Source: Caryophanales bacterium (lineage in GTDB: Bacteria > Bacillota > Bacilli > Bacillales > Bacillaceae_J). From it: 64,000 bases of DNA. The stretch spans positions 1 through 64,000 of the forward strand of contig DULJ01000014.1 in the NCBI GenBank assembly GCA_012840465.1, written 5' to 3'. Positions 53,372 through 64,000 of this stretch are shown here, piece by piece (position 1 is the stretch's first letter; each line of letters begins with the position of its first letter). The notes beneath the pieces were generated by a model. That model saw only the letters and a program-made list of their open reading frames with translations. It was not told the DNA's origin and did not search any database. Position numbers and translations under genes: made by a program.

Positions 53372-53419
53372 GGTGCCTGTCCCCGCACGTCAGTTGGTAC
53401 GTCAGTGGTGCCTGTCCCC
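53372..53419. repeat. Dispersed intergenic repeat, copy 2 (inverted)
   Basis: GGTGCCTGTCCCC at 53372-53384 and 53407-53419 flank CACGTCAGTTGGTAC (53386-53400), the reverse complement of the boxes and core at 42095-42154. Shorter internal segment than copy 1. Confidence 0.85.
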
Positions 53420-53604
53420 ACTCCTCCCCACTCCTCCGCTTGTCACGAATATTCGTTCGTTAAAATTGGAAATTTGATATGGGCGTATGTTACAATTAAG
53501 TACATAAATCAGTAGACGAACGGATTAATGCATAGCAATATATGGAACAATTTTAACAGAATGCAAAACATATAAATTTCAAGCTTGAACGGAGGTATGT
53601 ACCA

Positions 53605-55587
53605 GTGGAAAATAATCAATTTGATCTTAGGTCGAAATATAAGCCGGAGGGAGATCAGCCGCAAGCGATTAAGCAGTTGGTGGAAGGTGTTAAACAGGGG
53701 AAAAGGTATCAAACCTTGCTTGGTGCAACGGGAACGGGTAAAACATTTACGGTTTCGAATGTGATTAAGGAAATCAACAAACCAACGCTAATCCTTGCTC
53801 ACAATAAAACATTAGCGGGTCAACTCTATAGTGAGTTTAAAGAATTTTTTCCGAACAATGCGGTTGAGTATTTTGTGAGTTACTACGATTACTTCCAGCC
53901 TGAAGCGTATGTACCGCACACCGATACGTACATCGAAAAGGATGCTAGCATTAATGATGAGATTGATAAGCTGCGCCACTCGGCAACATCATCCCTTTTT
54001 GAACGGAATGATGTCATTATCGTTGCCAGTGTTTCGTGTATTTACGGCTTAGGTTCGCCAGAAGAATATCGTGACTTGGTTGTTTCGCTAAGGGTAGGAA
54101 TGGAAAAAGAACGGGACCAGCTGCTTCGCAACCTGGTTGACGTGCAATACTCAAGAAATGATATTAACTTCCAGCGCGGTACGTTTCGTGTTCGTGGTGA
54201 TGTTGTTGAGATTTTTCCAGCATCACGGGATGAGCACTGTATTCGTGTGGAGTTTTTCGGCGACGAAATTGACCGCATTCGTGAAGTAGATGCCCTTACC
54301 GGCGAAATTCTCGGTGATCGTGAACATGTGGCGATTTTCCCGGCTTCCCACTTCGTTACACGTGAGGAAAAAATGAAAATTGCGATTGAAAGAATCGAAG
54401 CAGAACTTGAAGAAAGATTAACAGAACTTCGAGAAAATAATAAACTGTTGGAGGCCCAAAGATTGGAGCAGCGGACTCGTTATGACCTTGAAATGATGAA
54501 GGAGATGGGCTTTTGCTCAGGAATTGAGAACTACTCGCTGCACTTAACGTTAAGGCCACCGGGGTCAACTCCGTATACATTGTTTGACTATTTTCCAAAG
54601 GATTTCTTACTCATCGTTGATGAATCACACGTGACACTTCCGCAGGTTCGCGGCATGTATAACGGTGATAAGGCACGTAAACAGGTGTTGGTCGACCACG
54701 GCTTCCGTCTGCCAACTGCCTTGGATAACCGTCCATTAATGTTTGCGGAATTTGAAAAAGCGCTACACCAAGCCATTTTTGTGTCAGCAACCCCTGGCCC
54801 CTATGAGCAGGAGCATACGCCAGAAGTAATCCAACAAATCATCCGCCCAACCGGACTACTCGATCCGGAAATTGATATCCGCCCAATCGAAGGTCAAATC
54901 GATGATTTAATTGGAGAAATCAATGCTAAGGTGGAAAAAAATGAGCGCATCCTTGTGACGACGTTAACGAAAAAAATGTCCGAAGATTTAACGGATTATT
55001 TAAAAGATATTGGCATTAAGGTTGCTTATTTGCATTCTGAAATTAAGACGCTGGAACGAATTGAAATTATTCGCGATCTCCGTCTAGGAAAATATGATGT
55101 GTTAATCGGCATCAACCTGCTCCGGGAAGGGCTCGATATACCAGAGGTTTCACTCGTAGCCATTTTGGATGCGGACAAAGAAGGCTTCCTCCGTTCTGAA
55201 CGCTCATTAATTCAGACAATCGGTCGGGCAGCTCGTAATGCCAATGGACACGTGATTATGTATGCTGATAAAATCACAAACTCAATGCGAATTGCGTTAG
55301 ATGAAACAAAACGGCGCCGGACCATCCAAGCAGAATATAACGAAAAGCATGGCATCACACCAAGAACAATTCAAAAAGAAATCCGTGATGTCATCCGCGC
55401 CACAACAGCTGCTGAAGAACAGGAAACATATGCTGCTGAAAAACCAAAAGCTAAGCTGTCCAAGCAGGAACGTGAGAAATTAATTATAAATGTTGAAAAA
55501 GAAATGAAGGAAGCCGCAAAAGCACTCGATTTCGAACGTGCCGCTGAGCTCCGTGATTTATTGTTGGAATTGAAAGCCGAGAGATAA
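53605..55587 (+). CDS. uvrB: UvrB, excision nuclease subunit B
   Basis: A 660-residue UvrB: Walker [11 protein letters not shown], beta-hairpin region [20 protein letters not shown], helicase motifs ([36 protein letters not shown]) and the C-terminal UVR domain ([19 protein letters not shown]) that contacts UvrC. Nucleotide excision repair in the cytoplasm. GTG start with CGGAGGTA upstream. uvrA follows by 36 nt. Confidence 0.97.
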   Translation: MENNQFDLRSKYKPEGDQPQAIKQLVEGVKQGKRYQTLLGATGTGKTFTVSNVIKEINKPTLILAHNKTLAGQLYSEFKEFFPNNAVEYFVSYYDYFQPEAYVPHTDTYIEKDASINDEIDKLRHSATSSLFERNDVIIVASVSCIYGLGSPEEYRDLVVSLRVGMEKERDQLLRNLVDVQYSRNDINFQRGTFRVRGDVVEIFPASRDEHCIRVEFFGDEIDRIREVDALTGEILGDREHVAIFPASHFVTREEKMKIAIERIEAELEERLTELRENNKLLEAQRLEQRTRYDLEMMKEMGFCSGIENYSLHLTLRPPGSTPYTLFDYFPKDFLLIVDESHVTLPQVRGMYNGDKARKQVLVDHGFRLPTALDNRPLMFAEFEKALHQAIFVSATPGPYEQEHTPEVIQQIIRPTGLLDPEIDIRPIEGQIDDLIGEINAKVEKNERILVTTLTKKMSEDLTDYLKDIGIKVAYLHSEIKTLERIEIIRDLRLGKYDVLIGINLLREGLDIPEVSLVAILDADKEGFLRSERSLIQTIGRAARNANGHVIMYADKITNSMRIALDETKRRRTIQAEYNEKHGITPRTIQKEIRDVIRATTAAEEQETYAAEKPKAKLSKQEREKLIINVEKEMKEAAKALDFERAAELRDLLLELKAER

Positions 55588-55623
55588 GGTTTCACCTCGA
55601 TTGAAAGAAAGGAGCCACACCCC

Positions 55624-58494
55624 ATGGCAGTTGAAAATATAGTAATAAAAGGCGCCCGTACACATAATTTAAAAAATATTGATATCACGATTCCGCGTGA
55701 TCAGCTTGTTGTCCTTACAGGGTTGTCGGGCTCGGGGAAATCGTCGTTGGCCTTTGATACGATTTATGCGGAAGGCCAGCGCCGCTATGTTGAGTCATTA
55801 TCAGCTTATGCCCGGCAATTTTTGGGGCAGATGGATAAGCCGGATGTGGATACAATTGAAGGATTATCACCGGCAATTTCGATTGATCAAAAAACAACGA
55901 GCAATAACCCGCGTTCAACCGTTGGAACGGTGACGGAAATCTATGATTATATCCGTTTAATGTATGCCCGGGTTGGCCATCCGATTTGTCCAAACCATGG
56001 CATCGAAATCCAGTCACAAACGATTCAGCAAATGGTTGACCGTGTCCTTGAGTTTCCGGAGCGGACGAAGCTTCAAATACTGGCACCGCTTGTCAGAGGG
56101 AAAAAAGGCGAACATGTCAAGGCACTTGAAAGTGTCAAAAAACAAGGCTATGTACGTGTTCGTGTTGATGGCGAAATGATGGAAGTCGGTGACGAAATCA
56201 AGCTTGAAAAAAACAAAAAGCATTCTATTGAGGTGGTTATCGACCGTGTTGTTGTAAAAGAAGGCATCGCATCTCGTTTAGCCGATTCAATCGAAGCCGC
56301 GCTAAAGCTTGGAGATGGCTATGTCATCGTCGATGTGATTGACCAAGAAGAACTTCAATTCAGCGAGCATTATGCCTGCCCAGAATGCGGCTTTTCAATT
56401 GGCGAGCTTGAGCCAAGAATGTTTTCGTTTAATAACCCATTCGGGGCCTGCCCAAGCTGTGACGGCTTAGGGATGAAGCTTGAGGTTGACCTCGATGCTG
56501 TCATTCCGCACTGGGATAAGACTTTGCTTGGGCATGCGCTCGCACCTTGGGAGCCAACGAGTTCACAGTACTATCCGCAGATGCTAAAGAGCGTTTGTGA
56601 GCACTATGGCATTGATATGGAGGTTCCGATTGAGGATATTCCTAAACACCAATTGGATAAAATTCTCTATGGCAGCGATGGCGAGAAAATTCTATTCCGC
56701 TATGAAACTGATTTTGGCCAAACGATGGAAAAACAAATTGAATTTGAAGGCGTTGTCCGCAATGTGGAACGCCGTTACCATGAAACTTCATCGGAGTGGA
56801 CCCGCGAACAAATGGAGCAATATATGGCGCATAAGCCTTGTCCGACTTGTAAAGGGCATCGTCTAAAAAAAGAATCTCTGGCCGTATTAATTGACGGCAA
56901 AAACATTGGTGAAATTACAAACTATTCGGTTGAGGAAGCCTATCAATTTTTCGCAACGATCAAGCTTTCGGAAAAAGAAATGAATATTGCTAGACTTGTT
57001 TTAAGAGAAATCAACGAACGTCTAGGATTTTTAGTCAATGTTGGTTTGGATTACTTAACACTGTCACGCACAGCCGGGACCCTTTCCGGCGGGGAAGCAC
57101 AGCGCATTAGGCTGGCAACGCAGATCGGGTCGAGGTTGACAGGCGTGCTTTATATTTTAGATGAACCGTCCATCGGTCTGCACCAACGCGATAATAACAG
57201 GCTGATCCAAACGTTAAAAGATATGCGCGATATCGGTAATACCCTTATCGTGGTTGAGCATGACGAGGACACGATGATCGCTGCGGATTATTTAATCGAT
57301 ATCGGCCCAGGTGCCGGCGTTCATGGCGGGGAAGTTATCGCGATGGGGACACCGGAAGAAGTCATGGCCGATCCAAGTTCATTGACAGGACAATACCTAT
57401 CCGGTAAAAAATTCATCCCACTGCCAGTCGAACGCAGTAAAGGGAACGGGAACTTCCTTGAAGTGGTAAAAGCAAAAGAAAACAACTTGAAAAACGTTTC
57501 AGTAAAAATTCCACTCGGCACATTCGCTTGTGTTACCGGTGTTTCCGGGTCTGGGAAAAGCACCCTTGTCAACGAGATTATCTATAAATCACTTGCCTAT
57601 CAATTAAATCGAGCTAAGGTGAAACCTGGTGTGCATAAAGAAATGAAAGGGATCGAGGCATTGGATAAAGTCATTGATATTGACCAATCGCCGATCGGTC
57701 GCACACCGAGATCGAATCCCGCAACTTACACGGGCGTTTTTGATGACATTCGCGATGTCTTTGCGCAAACAAATGAAGCAAAGATCCGTGGTTATCAAAA
57801 AGGGCGCTTCAGTTTTAATGTCAAAGGTGGCCGTTGTGAAGCATGCCGTGGTGATGGAATTATTAAAATTGAAATGCACTTTCTACCTGATGTCTATGTT
57901 CCATGTGAGGTTTGTAACGGCAAACGCTATAATCGTGAAACATTAGAGGTTAAATATAAAGATAAAAATATTTCTGATGTGTTGGACATGACGGTGGATG
58001 ATGCTTTAGAATTTTTTACAAATCTACCAAAAATCAAAAGAAAGCTGCAAACAATCGCAGATGTTGGTCTTGGCTATGTTAAGCTTGGACAACCAGCTAC
58101 AACTTTGTCAGGTGGGGAAGCCCAGCGTGTGAAGTTGGCATCTGAACTCCACCGCCGTTCAACCGGTCGTTCCTTATATATACTGGATGAACCGACAACT
58201 GGCTTGCATGTCGATGATATTTCAAGATTATTGAAGGTGTTGCAGCGCCTTGTAGAGAATGGCGACACAGTCCTTGTCATTGAACACAACTTGGATGTCA
58301 TTAAAACGGCTGATTTTATTGTCGATCTAGGACCTGAAGGCGGGGACAAGGGTGGTACGATCATTGCTACGGGTACCCCTGAAAAAATTTGTGAAGTGGA
58401 AACTTCTTATACAGGGAAGTTCCTAAAACCTGTGATTGAACGGGACCGGGCAAGAATGGAAGAGCGTCTGCAAATGCTAGAAGCAAAATCGTAA
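55624..58494 (+). CDS. uvrA: UvrA, excision nuclease subunit A
   Basis: A 956-residue UvrA with two ABC ATPase modules ([14 protein letters not shown] near 31; [13 protein letters not shown] near 640), two LSGGEAQR signatures and zinc fingers (CPECGFSIG with [24 protein letters not shown] with CEVCNGKRY). It recognises damaged DNA and loads UvrB. AAAGGAGCC precedes the ATG. In an operon with uvrB. Confidence 0.97.
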   Translation: MAVENIVIKGARTHNLKNIDITIPRDQLVVLTGLSGSGKSSLAFDTIYAEGQRRYVESLSAYARQFLGQMDKPDVDTIEGLSPAISIDQKTTSNNPRSTVGTVTEIYDYIRLMYARVGHPICPNHGIEIQSQTIQQMVDRVLEFPERTKLQILAPLVRGKKGEHVKALESVKKQGYVRVRVDGEMMEVGDEIKLEKNKKHSIEVVIDRVVVKEGIASRLADSIEAALKLGDGYVIVDVIDQEELQFSEHYACPECGFSIGELEPRMFSFNNPFGACPSCDGLGMKLEVDLDAVIPHWDKTLLGHALAPWEPTSSQYYPQMLKSVCEHYGIDMEVPIEDIPKHQLDKILYGSDGEKILFRYETDFGQTMEKQIEFEGVVRNVERRYHETSSEWTREQMEQYMAHKPCPTCKGHRLKKESLAVLIDGKNIGEITNYSVEEAYQFFATIKLSEKEMNIARLVLREINERLGFLVNVGLDYLTLSRTAGTLSGGEAQRIRLATQIGSRLTGVLYILDEPSIGLHQRDNNRLIQTLKDMRDIGNTLIVVEHDEDTMIAADYLIDIGPGAGVHGGEVIAMGTPEEVMADPSSLTGQYLSGKKFIPLPVERSKGNGNFLEVVKAKENNLKNVSVKIPLGTFACVTGVSGSGKSTLVNEIIYKSLAYQLNRAKVKPGVHKEMKGIEALDKVIDIDQSPIGRTPRSNPATYTGVFDDIRDVFAQTNEAKIRGYQKGRFSFNVKGGRCEACRGDGIIKIEMHFLPDVYVPCEVCNGKRYNRETLEVKYKDKNISDVLDMTVDDALEFFTNLPKIKRKLQTIADVGLGYVKLGQPATTLSGGEAQRVKLASELHRRSTGRSLYILDEPTTGLHVDDISRLLKVLQRLVENGDTVLVIEHNLDVIKTADFIVDLGPEGGDKGGTIIATGTPEKICEVETSYTGKFLKPVIERDRARMEERLQMLEAKS

Positions 58495-58517
58495 CGAAAA
58501 AAACTAAAGACTCTACT

Positions 58518-58556
58518 AAAAACATCAGTGAGGTCCCAACCTTATTGATGTTTTTT
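58518..58556 (+). terminator. Terminator after uvrA
   Basis: AAACATCAGTGAGG pairs with CCTTATTGATGTTT (wobble inside) around TCCCAA, then TTT. Confidence 0.85.
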
Positions 58557-58628
58557 CATGCATTACAACAGATTTTCTTAAACAATGTATAAGTATTTTC
58601 TATTTTCGAAATATTTATAATAATACCA

Positions 58629-58657
58629 TTGGATAAGGTGGATAATTTTGATATGAT
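58629..58657 (+). promoter_or_regulatory. Sigma-A promoter of the GGDEF gene
   Basis: TTGGAT at 58629-58634, 17 nt, TATGAT at 58652-58657. Confidence 0.65.
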
Positions 58658-58720
58658 AGTATGGGTTATTTTTTAAAACATAAATATCAGATTGAAATAG
58701 ATTGGAAGTAGGAAAAAAGT

Positions 58721-60301
58721 ATGGGTTTTGGGAATAAAATCAAGCTTCGCTATGCCATTGGCATTTTAGTGATTATGTCGGTGATCTTAACTGCCGTTGT
58801 TGCTTGGTATGCTTCGATGAGTACGTTAAAGAGGTCTTTGACAGAAAATTATTTGGAGAGCAACTACACCTACGCCTGGAAGCTTTCGCTAAGTATAAGT
58901 GCCCTGGTCGGACATATGCAGCAAAATTTAATTGCGATTGGCGAAACCTTTGGCAAGTCGACTCTTAATCAGATCGATTTGGACGCGTGGCGGGCAGCAA
59001 ATAATAAATATTTCAATTCCTTATTCATTACCGATGCAAATGGAGTGATTCAATTAATAAGCCCTGCTGTTGTTCAATTTAACGAGGGCAATCCGGTGAA
59101 GGCCAATATGAAGGTTGAGTCTGAAGCTGTTCAGCGTTCGTTGGATCTTAAAAAGCCGTTCATTTCCGAACCTTATAAGGCGTTATCAGGCCAACGGATC
59201 TTGCTCATGACAGCGCCAATCTTTGATAATGCGGGTCAATACCAAGGGATGGTTGCTGGTACGATTTATCTAGAAAGTGATAATTTTATTAAAAATACGA
59301 TAAACGATCAACAATACGCAAACGGTTCATACGTATATGTCGTTGATCAGAAAGGGCGAATTATTTTTCATCCGGATCCTAGGCGAATTAATGATAATGT
59401 GATCGAAAATCCAATCGTCAAGAAAGTGGTCAGCGGTAAAAGTGGGCAGGGAAAAGTAACCAACACGGAGGGTCATCAATTTTTCGCGGGGTACGCTTAT
59501 GAAAGAAATACAGGTTTGGGAATCATTTCGCAGACTCCGATTTCAGTCATTAATGAGCCGCTTGAAAGCTTATTCAAAAGCATGATTATCCAAAGTCTGC
59601 CGCTACTATTAGTCATTCTTATTTTGGCATGGGTGCTTGGAAGTATGATCACGAGACCAATAAATAAACTCGCGAAGTTTTCCGAAAATGCTCTGCGTGA
59701 ACATAGCTTCGTTCCTTATAAAAGCTTAAAAATAAATACCACTATTTTCGAAGTGGACTACCTGTACCACCATATTAACAATTATTTTCATCTTTTAAAT
59801 AAACAAATTCAAATTGATGGACTGACAGGCTTATATAATCGAAAAACATTTGATTCTGTTATGAAAGAATTTATTGCAAAAAAAGTGCCATTTTCGCTTA
59901 TCCTGCTCGATATTGATCACTTTAAAAAGGTCAATGACACCTATGGGCATCTTGTCGGGGACGAAGTATTAAGATACTTGGCAAATATGATTAAAAGTAT
60001 TTCAGCTTCATGTGAGCTTTGTTTCTTTCGCTATGGTGGCGAAGAATTTGTAATTTTAACTAAAAGTGAAAATCTTGATATGGCCTTTGATGTGGCCGAG
60101 AAGTTGCGAATGAAAATAGCTGAAACGACAAGTCCGACGGGAAAACCAATCACCGTTTCAATGGGGGTAACCTTGGCCTCGTTTGAAGACCAGTCTCCAG
60201 GGGAGATCATTAGTAGGGCAGATGAAGCTCTTTACGAGTCAAAAACAACCGGAAGAAATAAAACTACCATTTTCAATGATAAATATAAAATTATAGTTTG
60301 A
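58721..60301 (+). CDS. Membrane diguanylate cyclase with Cache sensor domain
   Basis: A 526-residue protein: N-terminal membrane helix (about 12-33), extracellular dCache-type sensor (about 35-275; LFITDANGVIQLISPAVV, YVYVVDQKGRIIFHPDPRRI), second helix (about 287-308), HAMP-like linker and C-terminal GGDEF domain (DGLTGLYNRKTFD, ILLDIDHFKKVNDTYGH, RYGGEEFVIL near 437-446). The GGEEF active site is intact and no RxxD inhibitory site precedes it, so an active, non-product-inhibited c-di-GMP synthase is predicted. It sits alone between uvrA and yvlB, an accessory position. Confidence 0.9.
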   Translation: MGFGNKIKLRYAIGILVIMSVILTAVVAWYASMSTLKRSLTENYLESNYTYAWKLSLSISALVGHMQQNLIAIGETFGKSTLNQIDLDAWRAANNKYFNSLFITDANGVIQLISPAVVQFNEGNPVKANMKVESEAVQRSLDLKKPFISEPYKALSGQRILLMTAPIFDNAGQYQGMVAGTIYLESDNFIKNTINDQQYANGSYVYVVDQKGRIIFHPDPRRINDNVIENPIVKKVVSGKSGQGKVTNTEGHQFFAGYAYERNTGLGIISQTPISVINEPLESLFKSMIIQSLPLLLVILILAWVLGSMITRPINKLAKFSENALREHSFVPYKSLKINTTIFEVDYLYHHINNYFHLLNKQIQIDGLTGLYNRKTFDSVMKEFIAKKVPFSLILLDIDHFKKVNDTYGHLVGDEVLRYLANMIKSISASCELCFFRYGGEEFVILTKSENLDMAFDVAEKLRMKIAETTSPTGKPITVSMGVTLASFEDQSPGEIISRADEALYESKTTGRNKTTIFNDKYKIIV

Positions 60302-60499
60302 TCATGCTATTTTACTGCTATTACATTGATAGTTAATGCTATCCACACCTATCCAAGCATCCTTCTTCTCCGTCTTAAGACCGCGGATATATAAAAATTT
60401 TGGGATTTATCGAAACTAAATAGTTTTAAATTCGTATATTTTAATTATCAGGGCGATTAATCTAGGGATTTTAACTTATCTTACATGGAGGAATGCACG

Positions 60500-61633
60500 A
60501 TGAACGAAGAACGTAAACAAATTTTACAAATGGTAGAGTCAGGGAAAATAACAGTAGATGAAGCTCTCAAGTTAATGGAAGCAATGGAAAAAACGAAGCA
60601 GGAATCGAATAACGTGAATGACGCGAACGAAACGAACCAGGAATCAGAAACAAGTTTCGAGCCTTCCACTTTCGTAAACTATGATTCAAATTACTCGAGC
60701 ACAAACGGTGAACAAAAAGATTGCAAACGTCCATCCTTTATAGACAAATTCACGGATTTTATTGATAGTGCGCTGCAAAAAATTAAGGATGTTGACCTCG
60801 ATTTTAACTTTGGAACACCGGTGGAAGTGAACCATATTTTTCAACATAAGGATGTGTATTTAGCGAATCTCAATTTAGATATTTCAAATGGGAATATTAA
60901 GATCCTACCTTGGGAGGAGCGGGACGTTCGGATCGAGTGCAATGCGAAGGTTTATAAGTCTGATTCGTTTGACGATGCCAAAACCTATTTCCTAAAAAGC
61001 GTCCGCTTCTCCATTGATGGCGAGAACATGAAATTTTCTGTTGAACCGAAACAAATTAAAATGAGCACGGTGCTTTACATTCCACAAGCTCTGTACAATG
61101 AGATTCAAATTCGCATGTTTAATGGACATGTTGCTGGGGAAGGGCTTCAAGCGAACAAGCTAAAAGTAAATACAGCAAATGGAAATATTGATTTTTCTCG
61201 TCTACAAGGACAAGATTTTGAATTTGAAACGGCGAACGGGCATATAAAAATAGTAGACAGCTTTTCACAAGAAATCGAGGCGGAAACAATCAATGGCACG
61301 ATCAATGTTCACGGTGCTTTTGAAAAAGTTGATTTACAAAGCTTCAGCAGCAATATTATTTGTAAGCTTCAAGATTCAAAGAGCAAGATTGCTTATTTAA
61401 ACACGAAGACGGGAAGCATTGATTTATTTTTACCGACAGATCTTGAAGTAAAAGGAAAAATCAAATCCAATATCGGTGGCTTCAAATGCGAACTAAAAGA
61501 CCTAGAGATTTTGGATGAGAAAAAAGATGTGATTCAAAAAGAATTGAATTTCATCGCCAATAGTGGCAAAACGGAGAAACTATATGTCGAAGCAAGCTCA
61601 AATGCAGGATCAATTTTAGTGAAAAATTTATAG
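60500..61633 (+). CDS. yvlB: YvlB-like DUF4097 protein
   Basis: A 377-residue protein: short N-terminal SHOCT-like helical pair (RKQILQMVESGKITVDEALKLMEAM), a polar linker, then a DUF4097 beta-helix-like region of repeated short strands (LNLDISNGNIKILPWEERDV, KVNTANGNIDFSRL, FETANGHIKIVDSF, AETINGTINVHG). In B. subtilis yvlABCD responds to envelope stress (sigma-W region). ATG 60500 behind TGGAGGA. yvlA is absent here. Confidence 0.88.
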   Translation: MNEERKQILQMVESGKITVDEALKLMEAMEKTKQESNNVNDANETNQESETSFEPSTFVNYDSNYSSTNGEQKDCKRPSFIDKFTDFIDSALQKIKDVDLDFNFGTPVEVNHIFQHKDVYLANLNLDISNGNIKILPWEERDVRIECNAKVYKSDSFDDAKTYFLKSVRFSIDGENMKFSVEPKQIKMSTVLYIPQALYNEIQIRMFNGHVAGEGLQANKLKVNTANGNIDFSRLQGQDFEFETANGHIKIVDSFSQEIEAETINGTINVHGAFEKVDLQSFSSNIICKLQDSKSKIAYLNTKTGSIDLFLPTDLEVKGKIKSNIGGFKCELKDLEILDEKKDVIQKELNFIANSGKTEKLYVEASSNAGSILVKNL

Positions 61634-61649
61634 GAAAGGATGCATGGTG

Positions 61650-61856
61650 ATGAGTAAAAAGTTATTTAGGTCGCGCTCGGATAAAAAAGTGGCTGGCATT
61701 CTCGGAGGATTAGGAAAATACTTTGGAATCGACCCAACGATATTACGGGTGCTATTTGTTCTGCTATTAATTGGAACAGGAGGATTTCCATTTGCACTCA
61801 TTTATTTAATTTTAATTTTCGTCATCCCATATGATGATGGCGTGATTGAAGGATGA
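61650..61856 (+). CDS. yvlC: YvlC-like PspC domain protein
   Basis: A 68-residue PspC protein: KKLFRSRSDKKVAGILGGLG, YFGIDPTILRVLFVLLLIG and one long hydrophobic segment. It is likely a membrane regulator in envelope stress. The ATG at 61650 is 9 nt after GGAAAGGA. Its TGA overlaps the yvlD start (ATGA). Confidence 0.9.
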   Translation: MSKKLFRSRSDKKVAGILGGLGKYFGIDPTILRVLFVLLLIGTGGFPFALIYLILIFVIPYDDGVIEG

Positions 61857-62215
61857 AATGGATTGCCCAAATACTGGTTAACAGCTTAGTCCTGATCGTG
61901 GTAGCCGGGTACTTTGAATCTTTCTATATTGAAGGTGTCGGCGCCGCTGTCCTAACAAGTTTAATCATTTCGGTGTTGAATGCGATTGTGAAGCCGATCT
62001 TAATTCTGTTGACCCTTCCTGTTACCGTTTTGACATTCGGGCTGTTCCTCTTCGTCATTAATGCGGTCACATTGATGATCGCCGACAGCATCATGGGCTC
62101 AGCCTTTGAGATTGATGGATTTGGTGCAGCGGTTATGGCCGCCATTTTTATCTCAATCTTGAATTTGCTTATTCAAAAAGTCGTCATTGAGCCGCTAAGT
62201 AGGAAGGATGATTGA
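61853..62215 (+). CDS. yvlD: YvlD-like phage-holin-family IV membrane protein
   Basis: A 120-residue protein with four membrane spans (ILVNSLVLIVVAGYF, VGAAVLTSLIISVLNAI, TVLTFGLFLFVINAVTL, AAVMAAIFISILNLLI), the YvlD/holin_IV family. It ends the yvlBCD operon. Confidence 0.9.
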   Translation: MKWIAQILVNSLVLIVVAGYFESFYIEGVGAAVLTSLIISVLNAIVKPILILLTLPVTVLTFGLFLFVINAVTLMIADSIMGSAFEIDGFGAAVMAAIFISILNLLIQKVVIEPLSRKDD

Positions 62216-62241
62216 TCACTGAATCTATCTGAAGTAAAGTG

Positions 62242-62277
62242 AAGCGTTGCTGCCGTCGGGGAAGCGGCGCTTTTTTA
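62242..62277 (+). terminator. Terminator after yvlD
   Basis: AAGCGTTGCT pairs with AGCGGCGCTT (G-U pairs) and is followed by TTTTTATA. Confidence 0.75.
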
Positions 62278-62429
62278 TAGAATGAGAATTTTCGAGTAAA
62301 GCACCCCGCCATCTCCTCAAAAGCAACTTCTTCCGCAAAATTCCCTCCACACGTCAATAAATTTCGTGTTTACCCAAAAAAATGCTAAAATAAAAAAATA
62401 GTATGAACGGAGTGTGGAGGAAGCTTTAA

Positions 62430-63365
62430 ATGGTAAAAGTGCGCACGAAAGATGTTATTGATAAGTTTAAGTTTGAGCTGATTTGTGGGGAAGACGGGAT
62501 TAACCGTCCAATTACGACGAGTGATTTGTCACGTCCTGGGATTGAGCTGGCAGGCTTTTTTGATTTTTATCCGGCCGAGCGGATCCAATTGCTAGGGAAA
62601 ACCGAGCTGTCCTTTTTTTATGGGCTAGATCCAGAAGTACGCAAAGAACGAATGGAACTATTATGTACGGATATGACGCCAGGGATCATTATTTCGAACG
62701 GGCAGGAGCCCCCGATTGAATTAATTGAGGCAGCAAAGCAAAATGATGTGCCTGTAATCCAGTCTCATTACAAAACGACACGTTTATCAAGCCACCTCAC
62801 CAATTACCTGGAAAGTCTATTGGCACCGACGACGGCCATTCATGGTGTATTAGTCGATGTTTATGGGGTAGGGGTGTTGATTACAGGTAAAAGCGGTGTT
62901 GGTAAAAGTGAAACGGCATTGGAGCTCGTTAAGCGTGGGCACCGTTTGATTGCCGACGATTGTGTTGAAATCCGGCAAGAGGATCAAGATACGTTAATTG
63001 GAGGCTCCCCGGAATTGATTAAACATTTACTAGAAATTCGCGGACTTGGCATCATTAATGTCATGACCTTGTTCGGGGCAGGAGCCGTTCGTAATTATAA
63101 AAAAGTCAGCTTGGTGATTAACCTCGAATTATGGGACCCAACAAAAGTGTATGATAGACTTGGTTTAGATGAAGAAAAAATAAAAATAATTGATGCTCAT
63201 ATTCAAAAGCTCACTGTTCCGGTGCGCCCTGGACGGAACTTAGCTGTTATCATTGAGGTGGCAGCGATGAATTTCCGTTTGAAGCGAATGGGCGTCAATG
63301 CGGCCGAGCAATTTTCTAACCGTTTAACTGACGTAATTGAAGAAGGGGAACATGATGAGTTGTAA
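62430..63365 (+). CDS. hprK: HPr kinase/phosphorylase
   Basis: A 311-residue HprK: N-terminal domain ([35 protein letters not shown]-like segment), Walker [27 protein letters not shown], and the signature [21 protein letters not shown]. It phosphorylates Ser46 of HPr for carbon catabolite repression. TGGAGGAAGC upstream of the ATG. hprK-lgt order as in B. subtilis. Confidence 0.96.
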   Translation: MVKVRTKDVIDKFKFELICGEDGINRPITTSDLSRPGIELAGFFDFYPAERIQLLGKTELSFFYGLDPEVRKERMELLCTDMTPGIIISNGQEPPIELIEAAKQNDVPVIQSHYKTTRLSSHLTNYLESLLAPTTAIHGVLVDVYGVGVLITGKSGVGKSETALELVKRGHRLIADDCVEIRQEDQDTLIGGSPELIKHLLEIRGLGIINVMTLFGAGAVRNYKKVSLVINLELWDPTKVYDRLGLDEEKIKIIDAHIQKLTVPVRPGRNLAVIIEVAAMNFRLKRMGVNAAEQFSNRLTDVIEEGEHDEL

Positions 63366-63463
63366 TAGATGGCCGTCAATGGTGGACGATGTCATTTTTA
63401 ACCGACCATTTAAGTATCAAATCTATCATTATCTAAAGCCCGAATATATAAAGGAGTGAAATC

Positions 63464-64000
63464 ATGGAATCTGAAATCCAGCATCTGGATCGTGTGTTTT
63501 TAGCAATAGGACCATTAACGATATATTGGTACGGCGTGATCATTGCCGTTGGTGCGATGATTGGGCTCATGATCGCCCAACGAGAAAGCATCCGAAGGGG
63601 CTTACAGAAAGAAACATTTATGGATCTTGTATTATATGCCATTCCAATTGCGATATTATCAGCGCGGGCCTATTATGTTATTTTTCAATGGGGCTATTAT
63701 TCAGAGCATCCAGGTGAAATTATCAAAATCTGGGAAGGCGGTCTGGCCATTCACGGTGGTTTGATTGGGGCCTTTATTACAGGCTATATTTTTGCTAAAA
63801 AGCGTGGATTATCATTTTGGCAGCTTGCGGATATTGCGGCGCCAAGTATTATCCTTGCACAGGCGATTGGTCGCTGGGGTAATTTTATGAATCAGGAAGC
63901 CCATGGTGGGGAAGTGACGCGCACGTTTTTGGAAGGGTTGCATCTGCCAAAGTTTATGATCGACCAAATGTATATCGAAGGGGTTTACTATCAACCGACG
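63464..64000 (+). CDS. lgt: Lgt, prolipoprotein diacylglyceryl transferase (3' end outside window)
   Basis: 179 codons are visible before the window ends. Membrane protein with [40 protein letters not shown], the family motif [13 protein letters not shown] and [14 protein letters not shown]. It adds diacylglycerol to the lipobox cysteine of lipoproteins such as CccB. AAAGGAGTG precedes the ATG. Confidence 0.95.
   Translation, partial: MESEIQHLDRVFLAIGPLTIYWYGVIIAVGAMIGLMIAQRESIRRGLQKETFMDLVLYAIPIAILSARAYYVIFQWGYYSEHPGEIIKIWEGGLAIHGGLIGAFITGYIFAKKRGLSFWQLADIAAPSIILAQAIGRWGNFMNQEAHGGEVTRTFLEGLHLPKFMIDQMYIEGVYYQPT

Noticed and set aside
1-64000. Prophage, insertion sequence, CRISPR array or tRNA genes
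   Set aside because: No transposase, integrase, phage structural genes, repeat-spacer arrays or tRNA cloverleaf sequences were recognised on either strand.

Overview
The window looks like a chromosome segment from a low-GC, endospore-former-type Gram-positive bacterium of the family Bacillaceae. The evidence is gene order matching the Bacillus subtilis block comFA-comFC-yvyF-flgM-flgN-flgK-flgL-yviE-fliW-csrA-hag ... flaG-fliD-fliS-fliT-hpf-secA-prfB-cccB-ftsE-ftsX-ctpB-minJ ... csbA-uvrB-uvrA-yvlBCD-hprK-lgt, together with strong GGAGG-type ribosome binding sites and several sigma-D type promoters (TAAA, 14-16 nt, GCCGATAT-like). The species cannot be named from sequence alone. No tRNA, rRNA, CRISPR array or insertion sequence was seen.

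Layout. (1) 1-6.7 kb: an accessory flagellar module ahead of comF. It holds a large Gln-rich repeat protein with a FliK-like C-terminus, a FlhB C-terminal-domain protein (YlqH type), a sigma-D promoter, a FliS-like chaperone, a first flagellin, a DUF327/YaaR protein and two small coiled-coil proteins. (2) 6.8-9.1 kb: competence genes comFA and comFC. (3) 9.2-16.5 kb: the late flagellar block yvyF, flgM, flgN, flgK, flgL, yviE, fliW, csrA and hag. The hag leader carries a near-ideal CsrA hairpin immediately downstream of the csrA gene. (4) 16.6-33.4 kb: a flagellin glycosylation island inserted between hag and flaG, whose centre is visibly more AT-rich. It has pseudaminic-acid-type genes (PseB-like, SpsF/PseF-like, PseG, PseI, a second SDR, PseC), a Maf-type glycosyltransferase with an unusual C-terminal extension, a methyltransferase, two further glycosyltransferases, a HAD hydrolase and an ATP-grasp enzyme. 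An AIPR-type phage-defence gene split by an in-frame TGA sits inside the island. (5) 33.5-36.6 kb: flaG, fliD, fliS, fliT. (6) 36.6-38.6 kb: small accessory genes (Uma2-like nuclease, HipA-like kinase plus partner). (7) 38.7-64 kb: core housekeeping genes hpf, secA, prfB (with programmed frameshift), cccB, ftsEX, an M23 hydrolase, ctpB, minJ, uvrBA, yvlBCD, hprK and lgt (cut by the window end). Accessory inserts here are DUF1259, an AtoE-family transporter and a GGDEF protein.

How it works together. Sigma-D drives late flagellar genes while FlgM holds sigma-D in check. FliW and CsrA set flagellin translation. FliS, FliT and FlgN chaperone filament, cap and junction proteins. The island is inferred to make a CMP-activated nonulosonic acid, tailor it and load it on flagellin through Maf. 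The first flagellin lacks the CsrA hairpin and has its own chaperone gene, which suggests a separately controlled second filament protein. The most unusual items are the Maf fusion, the HAD/ATP-grasp pair inside a Pse locus, the interrupted AIPR gene, and the accessory flagellin module.
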